DNA from: Phytophthora colocasiae
Lineage: Eukaryota; Oomycota; Peronosporomycetes; Peronosporales; Peronosporaceae
Assembly: GCA_018806915.1 (NCBI GenBank)
Contig: JAGKQI010000073.1
Coordinates: forward strand, 1,426,001 to 1,490,000
Direction: 5' to 3'
DNA: 64,000 nucleotides
The notes under the pieces were generated by a model. The model had not been told where the DNA came from. It worked only from the letters and a program-made list of their open reading frames with translations, and made no database searches. Numbering within the stretch: the stretch's first letter is position 1; the number at the start of each line of letters is the position of its first letter. Made by a program: the position numbers and the translations under genes. Positions 10,561-20,714 of this stretch are shown in pieces.

Positions 10561-12060
10561 TAAGCGAAGGTGGTGACACTCCAGACCGATGGGAACATTG
10601 ATTTCCCTACCCCCATAGCATACAAATTTCTATATAAAACTTATCCCAGCAAAGCTGGGATAACAGCGGTCGCCGGTGGGTTAAAGGATTAAACCTGTTC
10701 ACCGTAGTAGAATGTTGTTATTAACGCTTTTGTTGTACGTGTTTTGAGAAAAGATACTCAGGAAAATCTTTAAGGATCAAAACCTGTTCAGTGTATCGTT
10801 GGCTACTCAGGGAACTTTTGAGGATACACCTGTTCGCCTTGTAGATATTTTAAATGTTGTGTAAGTCATTATTTACATTACATGTTTTGTTCTCGTTCAT
10901 GTTTTTGGACGTTTCTTCACATATTTTGTTTGTGTTTTGATTTTATATTTCTTTGGCTAAGGACTTATAGGGAGTTTTTGCCTCCCAGTTTCTTAAAACT
11001 GGTTCATAGTTGATGTTGGTGTTCGTTTTCAAATTTGGTTTTACTCATTTTGTTGAGAGTTTATAACTTTTAAGTTTTTGAAGAAAGGCTATAGTTTTAA
11101 AGCATAAATAACCCCAAACAGTGTCATAAGTAGTTTAATCGTGTTTGCAGTTAATTCGCAGGCTCTCATCGTTGGGTCTAATTCCTCCCTAGAGGCTCAT
11201 CTAGTTAAGGAAGTGATAGATTTGCAACTATGAATCCAATGTAGATGGGGTTCGTGTACCGGAACTGGAACTGTAGTTTGCTTTCTTGATTTTATTCTTT
11301 TATTTCTTTTTGTTAGGGAAATGTTTGAAATTCTTGCCAGTGACTGAATGTAGTTTGGCAAATGAATGACTACGTTGGTGCCTCCCAGTTTCATACATTT
11401 CGTTAAGTATTTCTCAACTTTGTTACCAGACAAATGTCTGTACAGTGTATATCGCTTTACATTTGTTTTTAAGATTTTGTTTTCGCAGAGCCCGAAATTA
11501 ATCTGGGTTATTGTATTTAGCATATTACAAGCTGTAGTTCTACCAGAGTAGTTCGCTACAGCTTGGCATTAAGCCAACAAATTTGTTTTAATATTTGTGA
11601 TACAACAAGCCGTAGTTCTACTACCGTAGTTCGTTACAACGTGGCATCAAGCCAGCAAATTTTGGTTGTACGACTGGTATTCTACTACGTAGTACAGAGG
11701 GACATTATGACAATACTACTGTAGTAAAGTAGTTTTTATGATCTCCTCGTAATACTGCAGCAATGCTGCGTGGCAGACGCAAAAGACGGAATTTGCTTCG
11801 CCTCAGTTTGTAAGGGCATAGTTGTATGAGCAGAGATCAGCACTTTGTGCAACTCTATCTCATAATTTTGTGAATACTACATGTAGAATTTCTTTCAGTC
11901 AAAAGTGTTGACGTATTATCGGTAGTAGTACTACGTAGATCGTACTACTACATAAGTAGTAATCGTACTGAACGAGTATGCAATGTAATTAGAGAGCTGA
12001 TAGCGTCTCAGAACTACTACATGGGGTAGTATAGTGTATGTACAGGCTGTATGCCATGTA
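10561..12060. other. T-rich non-coding region with short repeats
   Basis: No gene is visible. A TATA-like 'ctatataaaa' at 10,630-10,639 precedes a perfect 10-bp hairpin at 10,641-10,663. Three degenerate copies of a 'ggat..acctgttc' unit occur near 10,686, 10,772 and 10,822. A 60-bp unit containing 'gtagttcta' is imperfectly duplicated at about 11,526-11,586 and 11,605-11,665. The composition resembles retrotransposon LTR or UTR sequence, but no ends could be defined. Confidence 0.45.
10641..10663. repeat. Perfect 10-bp hairpin
   Basis: Arms 'ttatcccagc' and 'gctgggataa' flank a 3-base 'aaa' loop, directly downstream of a TATA-like sequence. Function unknown. Confidence 0.6.
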
Positions 12061-12165
12061 AGCTAGCCTGCCTCCATGGGCGGTCTTACAGCGTGGTAGG
12101 CTCAAGCTCGGTGGCTGGCCTGGGGCTCTCCCAGCACGTCGAGCGTGCGGCGCTACAGCAACATT

Positions 12166-12377
12166 GCTGACGCGGAGACACGATGGCCTCCCAGCACGGT
12201 GTGCGTGCGTCTTCACAGCTCAGTGGCTGGAGCATAGGATAGATGGTTGGAGGACTGGGCCGTTGTGTGCGTGCAGCATGGCTGACGCGGGGACACGATG
12301 GCCTCCCAGCACGGTGTGCGTGCGTCTTCACAGCTCAGTGGCTGGAGCATAGGATAGATGGCTCGAGGACTGGGCCG
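12166..12377. repeat. Tandem duplication, 115-bp period
   Basis: A 97-bp segment beginning 'gctgacgcgg' at 12,166 repeats at 12,281 with only a few differences. An older, more degenerate partial copy appears at about 12,090-12,165 ('cggtggctggcctgg', 'ccagcacgtcgagcgtgcgg'). It has no coding sense. Confidence 0.75.
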
Positions 12378-13278
12378 ATGCGCGACAGCCGATGTGTGGT
12401 TTTGGCTTCAAGGTGTCCGCGTGGCCTTCCCTGCCGTTCTTTATCTCCGCGCTTTGGAAGCGTTGGGGTCCATAACCTGTTGAGCTCATAACCTGTCCAT
12501 AACCTGTTGAAGTAATGATTTGCGCAGAGATATTAGTACGACAGGCAGGTCTTAAAGAAGGATCGGAGTGAATAAATGGAGAAGCCTTGTGTCTTGGAGA
12601 TGGTAAAAGAAGTAGTTGTGTGGGAGCTTGTAAAAAGCAGAAGTGATGAATTAGAGAGTCTGGTGTTCTGGAGGGGAGTTATTCTCCACCAACCAGTCCA
12701 GTTAGGTACGATTTCTCTATATGGAACTGCACAATTTAATACCCCTAGATAGGTGTCATCACTGCAGAGATGGTAACTTCAACAAATTGGACCGCTGGCT
12801 GGATGACACGGTGGATGTTGAGCGAAATGCCAATATGGCTTCGAAAGAGACTGTGCTTGAGTTCGGGAAGGGGCAATATCGAATCATCTCTAAAGCTGTG
12901 CGTGTGCTCTCCGCAATTCCGGTTTCATCCTGTCAAATCGAGGCTTGGGTACATCTACATTTGAAGAGCATGATAACGACGATAAGCAAATGAAAACGCC
13001 GCAGCGGTTTAGCCCTTGATGTGATTGATACATGGGTTTTTAGCGGACTGCTGATAGGCCTCTCAGGGCTGTAGGAAGCTCCACTTGCCTTCGATTTTAC
13101 ATCCAGCTGCGATCAGCCAGCCAAGCCCTGAATGTCAAGGATTCAAACCCGATGAGTTCACAACCCATGACTATTCAAGACGAGTTCATCTACGAGTCCA
13201 TGACTACGCAAGAAATAGCAGCAACGACTTGCAGAAGAGATTAGCTAGTATGGAGTAGATAGTGAAGAGAGTAAGGAG
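12378..13278. other. Non-coding stretch, no supported gene
   Basis: A 90-codon frame at 12,721-12,993 has no recognisable motif and no support. I see nothing else beyond short imperfect repeats ('cataacctgttga' twice near 12,471 and 12,497). Confidence 0.4.
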
Positions 13279-13909
13279 ACGCACGTGCAGATAAGACAGT
13301 CACATGTATTATCTAACTTCAACAATTTTACCTGCCAAAAACTATCACTCTCAAAACTAATTCGTTTTGCACTTACATCTCACTTTTCAATCTGTCACCT
13401 GGTACACAGGTGGCCATGTGACGATTTAGACAGCTCGTCACCAGAAAACCACCCTGGCGAGGTGAGTCCAAATCCGGCCTCCGTTTGGCCATAGGGCTTC
13501 AGGAGCTTCAGAAACGCAAAAAGCTTGATTTCGTGTAGCCATTTTGTGGATTGGCTGAACACTTTTAACAGGGTTTTAGCAGACCAATCAAAACACGTGT
13601 ATTATATTATCCAATGACGTTCCCTGATGTCGATCCAGGGAGGCTGTTGAGGTTAGGGCTCGTCACATGGACCGCCTCTACACCGTGCTCTCTATAAACT
13701 AATAATGAAGAGACACGGTACTTTTGACTCTAATAAATAATGTACTAAAATGTATGTAACATCAGTACGTTGGATGGTAGCGGCAATACTAGATTACGTT
13801 TCTGAATGTCGCATACTAATCTCTAGTGAGTAGACATCTACTTTCTTAAACAATAATAATCTTACTTCTTCGTTTTCTCTCTTCTACTCTGATTCCTTCT
13901 ACTTGCGCC
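13279..13909. repeat. LTR-like dispersed repeat, copy 2
   Basis: Near-identical to 731-1,348, about 12 kb away in direct orientation. Its high-coordinate end runs straight into a minus-strand Gypsy pol fragment, which suggests that this is the 3' LTR of that element. Confidence 0.7.
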
Positions 13910-14235
13910 TAAGGCGCATGTGGTGTGTGTTGGTACTTGCGAATGTGTAATTGTGATGTGTGGGTGGTGTTCAGCATGATCTGCATTGTCCGGGGCGTCC
14001 GAAGTTGCTTGGATCTCGGCAAGTTCCGCCACCGTGCGCCAAACGAAAGAATCAGCACCCAGATATCGAAGTGGCGATGGCTGTGACTCTGTCAAGGTTC
14101 GTGTAGATGGTGACACCGTAGTCTGTACTTTTGTGGATCTAATACACCTTCGCTGACTAGCCCAACGAGATATCATGTCAGCCCAAATATTGTCAGGGCC
14201 GGGTACATGATCCACGACGTATCGGTAGTTCAAAA
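13910..14235 (-). pseudogene. Gypsy (Ty3) pol fragment: end of RNase H and linker
   Basis: The minus strand encodes 'LNYRYVVDHVPGPDNIWADM' followed by 'ISRW', the conserved tail of the Ty3/Gypsy RNase H domain. Further along is 'YLGADSFVWRTVAELAEIQ', the start of the integrase-linker region seen in oomycete Gypsy elements. The integrase core is missing: the frame runs through about 60 more residues into the LTR-like repeat. The N-terminal side is cut by the foldback repeat at 14,236-14,413. Confidence 0.72.
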
Positions 14236-14413
14236 GCTTAACCCCTTCGCGAACACAGTGACTTTGTATACTATACAAACTCGAGAAAATTGAAAATGGA
14301 AGGTTGCAAAACGCCTCCTTCGACGTGTAGCCATTTCGAAGGGTCGACGACCCTTCGAAATGGCTACAACACAGACGGGAGCAAAACGCTACCTTCGAAG
14401 CCTTTTAAATAAT
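14236..14413. repeat. Foldback repeat, copy B, with 41-bp palindrome
   Basis: Reverse complement of copy A (4,626-4,783). It contains a perfect palindrome at 14,327-14,367 with 20-bp arms ('gtagccatttcgaagggtcg' and its complement) around one central base; copy A has lost about 21 bp of it. The repeat sits exactly at the broken edge of the Gypsy pol fragment. Confidence 0.7.
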
Positions 14414-14506
14414 CTCTGCTATTGAGAACCTGAGCCGGCACCCCACGGAGACGGGGAAGAGGCGCAATCTCCGCATGCGGCCCCTCAAACGCTTTCCAAG
14501 GTCAAC

Positions 14507-14780
14507 ATGAAGCTTATCACGATCAAGTCATTTACAGGCGAAATTCGTGATGGTTACTTCGACGCGGGTGCACACGAATGGTTCGAGCGGCTTCAAGCTC
14601 AAATCGAGGATGCTGAGAACTTGAACGGACGCACATGGTCCGAACCGGCTCAAGTGTAGTGTGCTGACGTCCCGCCTTGTCGGGTCAGCGACGACCTGGC
14701 GCATGCGAAACCGCACCACGCTTCCCAAGAATTCGCTGCGTGAATTGGGTCGAGCATTCCTCCTCAAGTTTCGAAGTCGT
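14507..14780 (+). pseudogene. Gypsy-type Gag fragment, frameshifted
   Basis: From the ATG at 14,507 the plus strand reads 'KLITIKSFTGEIRDGYFD' then 'AHEWFERLQAQIEDAE', stopping at about 14,659. In another frame it continues 'LTSRLVGSATTWRMRNRT' and 'LRELGRAFLLKFRSRF'. This W...L...F pattern is the retrotransposon Gag helical core. It joins a fragment of opposite polarity at about 14,780, so the two come from different insertions or a rearranged copy. Confidence 0.55.
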
Positions 14781-15066
14781 TTTTTCGTACAGCGCCTATC
14801 CATCTTGCTAGCGAGCGCTGCCGAGTTACCCCAGGAGTCGTACGATGAGTACGCCCATCTGTCGCAAACCGCCACTTCTCGTATCTTCTTCTTCTCTTGC
14901 CCGTCTTGACTCTGCTCCGATATACAATTGTGAAGTCATATCCCTTCAAGGTCAAAGCCCACCGGTGTAGTCGACACGTAAGCCACCGGTTGATCTCCTC
15001 GTCCTTGGTCATGCTGCTGCTCGCCATCTGCTCCCTGTCGTCTGCTGCTCGCTCTCTGCTTCTCAA
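14781..15066 (-). pseudogene. Gypsy reverse transcriptase/RNase H fragment
   Basis: Minus-strand frame with 'INRWLTCRLHRWALTLKGYD' and 'FTIVYR', the conserved stretch that precedes the 'N..ADALSR' motif in Ty3/Gypsy RNase H. The expected continuation is replaced by basic low-complexity sequence, so it is a short relic. Confidence 0.6.
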
Positions 15067-15128
15067 AAAACGTGTATTGATCCTTCCTACCCTCTGCTGC
15101 TACTGGATCTGTTAACCCAATGGATGCA

Positions 15129-15198
15129 TATATATTACACCGAAATACTATGTACTACGAAATACTATGTAGTACATAGTATTTCGGTGTAATATATA
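15129..15198. repeat. Perfect 30-bp inverted repeat (hairpin)
   Basis: Arms 15,129-15,158 and 15,169-15,198 are exact reverse complements around a 10-base loop that itself repeats part of the arm ('gaaatactat'). It is AT-rich. It may be the tip of a small MITE or foldback element. No flanking duplication is obvious. Confidence 0.8.
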
Positions 15199-15374
15199 GT
15201 ATTCCCAGCTACGTCGCAGACGCTCTTGTTATTTAACAAATTTCTAACCCTTCCGCTGGACTATCACAACCCCACTACGGCACGTTTATCAAATCTGTTA
15301 CCTGACCCGGGTCCAAGCCCATTATCTTTCCACGTTCAATAAATAAACTTGTCTTAGTTTTATCTTCAGACTTA

Positions 15375-15986
15375 GGTGCTCTGGTCGTGAAGCATTGGCC
15401 ACTTAAGATCAACAGTGACTTTGTATTCGAAGAATGCCCACCTCACGTCTTGCACGCAACCTCCGTTCGACAATATCTTGATCGCAAAGTGGATATACGA
15501 TCGGTTCATGTACAGGGGGATCCTTGGATTGAGTTTCCGGTTCTTAGACTTATATAATGCACGCGGTTGCCGAACCACAGTAGCTCCCAAGGCTCCAAAC
15601 AGTAAAGCGAACCACGCCAGCTTGAAATCTGTCAGGAAGACGTGGGTTGTGCCACCACCTGAAAATGTACTACGGCAAAGGAAGCAATGCCGTAACTCTG
15701 CGACTTGTCACTGAAGGCAGAACATCGAGTTCAACCGCGAGAAATCCAACGAGTTGGTCAGGCGGTGGCCCTCACGACTCAGACAACTTTCAGCACAACC
15801 GTTCGACAGCTTCACCTCGAAAGCGTTAATCTGACTCAGCATCACATCTCGTCCTTTTCCGCACTGCATGAATTCCACGTGCGTCACCAATCCGCCGCGA
15901 AGGGTGACGTTGTAGCCATTGAAGACATCTTCAGACAAGTTGATACCCTTCTAGCCTTCAAAACACCACCACTGGTCAAGAATATG
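15375..15986 (-). pseudogene. Deleted copy of the GT48 glucan synthase gene
   Basis: The minus strand matches four separated parts of the intact gene at 34,678-42,027, in order. Bases 15,986-15,712 match about 38,325-38,587 with only three amino-acid changes in 71 ('EDVFNGYNVTLRGGLVTHVE' region). The next part, to about 15,663, matches about 39,170-39,235 nearly base for base. The part to about 15,545 matches about 39,515-39,645 ('TDFKLAWFALLFGALGA', then a shift). The part to about 15,375 weakly matches about 40,105-40,240. Three internal deletions and frameshifts make it dead. The source gene has no intron in this part, so a retrocopy cannot be told from a DNA duplication. Confidence 0.85.
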
Positions 15987-16363
15987 TGAGACTGCGTCAA
16001 ACACAATAATACTAATGAACCTAAGTACGAATCGCAATTTAAGGGTACCATTCGAAAGAAGGGTGTCTCCTCTTCATTTTGAGACCATGTAGAGCTCCAA
16101 TACGAACCGAGCAGTGCCCTGTTAAAAAATATATCTCCTGTCCAAGACCAAAAACACGTTTTTTTATTGGCTACTTAGATGTAAAATTACACGGTGGAGC
16201 CAATGGTAATGCGGTTTACTTCAGATTCGTATCAGAACATTGTTAAATTTTGAATTACGTGCTGATTTTCAGAATAGTGACACTGGTCTCGATAAGTATC
16301 ATTTTGTTTTCACCCTGAACACTAGCATCATTTTGGTTGAGCCTGCTACAGAGACACCGATCT
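15987..16363. other. Non-coding flank of the transposase-like gene
   Basis: No gene is visible. It may hold the 3' end of the transposon whose gene starts at 18,612 on the minus strand; a clear terminal repeat could not be matched between this flank and 18,613-18,830. Confidence 0.35.
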
Positions 16364-18612
16364 TCACTTGCGTGACTTCTTCGGCGTAGGGCGAGCATCA
16401 ATATCAGTCTCCCTGCCACGTCGATCCTGGTTCGCCTTTGCGCTGGCAGCCATAGCAGCACGGTGCTCTCGACGAGCTTGTTTGGCTGTTTTTGCATCTA
16501 CTTTCTCCTTATCACTTGGTGCAGCGTAGATCCAATTTGCTTGGTGCTCTTCAGGGACGTAGGGTCCGATTTTGCTATGCAGCTCCAGCATTTTCTCAGT
16601 ATTGCGAGGGGGAGGACTCAAGTCTTCCAAGAAGTGTGTGAACATCGTGCCACTTTCTCAGGCTCCGTGAGGCGTCCGTCAATTTTACGCCGTAGGTCTT
16701 GTACCACAGGTTCATTGTCCGGTTGTCCGGGCCTTTGCGACACAATACAACACCAGACCAGGTTGGTCTTGAACTGCCGTAAATATCTGGTACTGCTGTA
16801 CCCCCACCAGCGTCTTGTATAATTCAGCAACCAGTGGTTTGTAGCTCTTGAAAAACCTATTTCCACGCGAAATGTGCACCGTAGTGTTGGTTGTAGCCGA
16901 ACCGTTCACAGCAGAGACGATGTCGTCCAAAATCCAGCAGTCTTGACGAGCTACATGCTTCCTAATGTGGCCGAAGCCACGGTCACAAGAGTTTTTTGTA
17001 TGGCCTTTCACAAAAAATTTGTAGTCGACCCGCTCAAGGACACTCATGTGGACTTGCGCCAGTAAAAACTTGATAACATGATTGTTCTTGTTCTGGCCTG
17101 AGCAGTTGTCCGCGTAGACAATAAGTCGTTTCTTTCCGGCTGGAAGCAGCACAGTACGGATGAAGTGCTGTAGCATCGAGTTTATTTGGTCGCTGCCTTT
17201 CCCACTGGCAAACTCGTCGTAGACATAGTTGGTCTGCGTCCCTTCATTCTCATAAAAAATGCCAAAGACGCTCACAGCAAGCAATGAACAAAAATACCAC
17301 TGCGATGGTGTTGACGTGACCGACGGAACCGTCAAATTCTGCGAGAAGTCCATGACGATCACAGCCAAATCCTTGCTGATGTCACCCTCTTTATGGATGT
17401 CACCTTTGTCCTTCTTGTACTCTCGTCTAATGTTTATAGTAAATCAAATTGATATTAGTGTCCAAACGCAAATCAAAATGATACCTATCGCTACTTACCT
17501 CATTCGACGTGCAGACTCTGTGTGTCGACCCAACTCTTCAGTTTGTTCTGCGGTTGCTCCGTGGCGCATGCTTGTCTGGTACACGGAACACAGATCGCAG
17601 ACGTTTGACTGTGCGGACCGGATCTTGATGTTAGGGCAGTGGATGGACAAAAGCTTCCTAAACGTTGAACGGGCGGGCTCATTGACGCGTAGACCTTTAG
17701 CCACGTACTTGTGCATCTCATCGTAGAGAACGTCCCAGGTAAAGGTAGGTGGTAGTCTTCTCGACTGTAGTATTTGTTCACAACGCCGTCCTTGGTCTTC
17801 TGCATGCGAACTCTTACGGGCACCACCTCGCCAACCTCAGAAGCGAACTCCTTGAACCACCGCACGAGCCACACTGCGTCGATGGTGGAAGCGTTCTTGT
17901 TCAGCTTGTTACCGTGCTCCTTTGCGGCTATGTTCCCTTCACGGACGCGGCGCTTGTAGCGTTGCACAGTAAGTGGCTGCACGCCAAGACAGTGGGCAAA
18001 AGCGGTACGGCAAACATGGCCTACGAACGGCAGATAGAAGTGGAACTTCTCGCGCTCACCAGTACCACGACGTCTTGATGCAGTATCCATCTGCATTAGG
18101 ACGCCTACAAGCGTTAGAATGCAGGTAGTCTTCTCGTCCTTGGTCATTTGACCAAGGGAACACGTCAGCCACTCAAGCTCCTTGGCCTTCCCCTCAAGAC
18201 AGCGCCGCTTGCACTTGTCTGCGCTAATCAGGCCTGCAACTTGCTGCTGAAGATCGACGTCGTACGAATTGATGCTAATGTCCTCTTCCTCAGCTTCACT
18301 TCCAACGCTCTCCCCAGTCACCACATCATCCGCTTCCATATCCTCGCTGCCACTCCAGTCCTCGTCATCACTGTCGTCAGGCTCGTTGACATATTCCTCT
18401 CCGCTTGCATCATTGGCGTCTTCACGCTGGGTGGACAGCTCCAGCTCTGTGTCCTGCGCGAGCTGGATGCGAACAGCTTGAGAGTCCTCTGAAGGGCTGC
18501 TGAGGAGTACAGAAGTGTGCGCATCTGTTCCAGAAGGTCTGCTGGTTAGTAGCGCTTCCGGAGAAGCAAACTCTTGAGAGGGCGAAGGCGGACGTGGTAG
18601 TTGACGGAGCAT
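16364..18612 (-). pseudogene. Transposase-like protein with RNase H-like core (resembles DUF7869 proteins)
   Basis: From the ATG at 18,612 the protein begins with an acidic, Ser-rich N-terminus and a middle region ('FVGHVCRTAFAHCLGVQPLT') that resembles a DNA-binding helix-turn-helix. A one-base loss near 17,730 shifts into 'WDVLYDEMHKYVAKGLRV' and a Cys-containing segment ('NVCDLCSVYQ'). A clean 72-bp intron (17,427-17,498, GTAAGT...ATTAG) joins '..RRM' to 'RREYKKDKGD'. The core has 'AVIVMDFSQNLTVPS', 'LIVYADNCSGQNKNNH' and 'FVKGHTKNSCDRGFGHIRK', whose three Asp could form a catalytic triad. Two more shifts near 16,730 and 16,640 lead to a basic tail. The DUF number is from memory. The frame breaks are few and small, so recent decay or sequence errors are both possible. 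Confidence 0.65.
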
Positions 18613-18833
18613 CTTGCGCGGAGACTAGTATCTTGTTGTTGGGTCTGTTTGAGAGAGCTCAGTTTAGTTTGGATTTTCAAATCACTAATCGCTCGAAACT
18701 TCGTTTAAATCCGTAAAACGATAGCCTAACTTTAATCTCGATAACTCTAAATGGCAGTATCATTTCGGTATGAAGAAGAACTTAGTGTGTACCACCCAAA
18801 CCATTCAATTGAGCTTACTACAACAACAAGAGA

Positions 18834-20568
18834 ATGGAAGAAACAAAATTGGAGGAGAGTGTGCACGCCGAGTCTTCTTCAGCGGATGTTTGCTCTGTGG
18901 ATAGTGGATTGTTTCCTATAAACACGGCTCCCTCTGGATCCACGCAGGAGCCGCAGTTTACGACAACGAAGGTCGTGTTCCTCACTGTCAACGACGTGTA
19001 CGAGCTGTTTCCCGACGCCAACGGCGTGGGTGGTCTTGCCGAGCTTGCTACATTGCTTCGAGTCACTAAGCAGAGGATTCCACATGACACACACGTGATC
19101 GTGACGCTGAACGGCGACTTTTTATGGCGCTCGGAGCTGGATCGCAAGGACAAAGGGTTTGTCATTAGCTTCGAGTTACGAGGTGAGACGAGGACTAACC
19201 GTGGGTTATTGCAGAGCTATGATGGTAAAATTGCTGAATGCTATTGGCATCGAATACGTGGTGGTGGGTAACCACGAGTTCGACTTTGGGGCGGAACACA
19301 TGAGCGACTTGCTGCTGGATGCCAACTTTACGTGCTTCGGATCCAACGCAAGGTGTGCCAGCACCGGAGAGCTGTATCCTGGGTTGGTCGACACTTGTGT
19401 AATTCCATTGAGCAACGGGCTTCGACTTGGATTGTTTGGCGTGGTGACGACTGTCACTGGGAAGGATCCGTTCGCTGGCCCTAGTGTCGCTTTTGAAGAT
19501 GAAAGACCTCATGCGCGTCGGTGTATTGAACTGCTGAGAGCGCAAGGGGCCAACACGATTGTGGCCCTGACGCATTTTAAGACGGCGGGTGATGCACGTC
19601 TTGCCATGCAAGTACCGGGCATCAACCTCATCCTTGGGGGTCATGACCATTTCCCAGTGACCTGTACTGCAGGTGTTGATACACTTATTCACAAGTCGGG
19701 CATGGACGCGCTCTGGTTAGGTGCTGTGGAGATGACGTTAACCACGTCGATATCTAACGCAGTTGAGAGCCAAACAGCACGAGTGCAAGTTGGATTCCAG
19801 TGGCAGATGCTGCTGAATCGAGGATACCAAGCAGACCCAGCGTGTTTAGCGATCCTGAATAAATATTTCCATGATGTACAGCAAGAGGAGTTTGCATCAG
19901 GGAAGCTTGAGCCGCTCAGCACGTCAGTGACTGCTTTGGATGGACGCCGCGTCACATGCCGCACACAAGAAAGTAACATGGGCAACCTTGTCGCAGACTC
20001 ATTGCGCGAAGGATTGGGAGCAAATATCGGTCTTGTGAACGCAGAATACATCAAAGGTGACAAACTGAATGACCCTGGGCTAGTGATCACTCGGAAGTGG
20101 CTTGAGAAGTATCTACCACTGGTGAAACCTACTGTCGTTGTGGAATTATCATTGGGCAAGCTAAAGGAGGCACTTACGTATTGGCTGCGTCGTTATCCTG
20201 CTATGAGTTCGTCGCAACCTCACTTTTCTGGTCTTCGTGTCGTCTACAACGTCACTGATCCTACGTTACCAGTTATTTCTGCTATTGGATTGGCCAAAGA
20301 GAGCTATGAGAATGGCTATGAGATTGCTGGAGCAGAAGAAGGAGAAGCAGTGATGGATCGATTGGTTACAGTCGCAATGCCGTTCGTGAGCAATTTGGAC
20401 GGTTGGCATTTCTTTAGTGACGCTCGGCAACTACGGTCGGGGCCAATTGTGCGCGATCTGGTGGAGACATTTGTCAGTCAACGACCTCAGATTAACTATC
20501 CCCCGAAGGATGGTCGGCTCCGTGTCATCCAACCGACTTCTCCACAACAGAAGCCTTCAGCCTTGTAA
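18834..20568 (+). CDS. 5'-nucleotidase-like metallophosphatase
   Basis: Two exons, 18,834-19,156 and 19,215-20,568, flank a 58-bp intron (GTTTGT...TTGCAG, with 'actaac' upstream of the acceptor). Splicing gives 558 residues and joins '..DRKDKG' to 'AMMVKLLNAIG'. The calcineurin-like phosphatase domain (about residues 45-260) has 'LTVNDVYEL', 'GDFLWRS', 'YVVVGNHEFDFG' and 'NLILGGHDHFP'. A 5'-nucleotidase C-terminal domain follows (about 310-500). The first metal motif is D-x-Y, not the usual D-x-H. Members hydrolyse nucleotides or UDP-sugars; the substrate here is unknown. No convincing signal peptide or GPI signal, so it may be cytosolic. It is convergent with the SMYD-like gene. Confidence 0.85.
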
Positions 20569-20714
20569 CTTTAAAGCTCTACCCCGTCAGAAGTTGAATA
20601 TACCGATACCTTTGCATGTAGCAGAACACATATCGAATCCTCTATGAGCGAAGTAGGTTCTAGCTTTATCGTCCTGGTAACAGCACTTTTCAGCAAACGA
20701 TGAGCCGAAAACTA

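Noticed and set aside
12721..12993. 90-codon frame in the repeat-rich region
   Set aside because: No motif, no start context or neighbours to support it.
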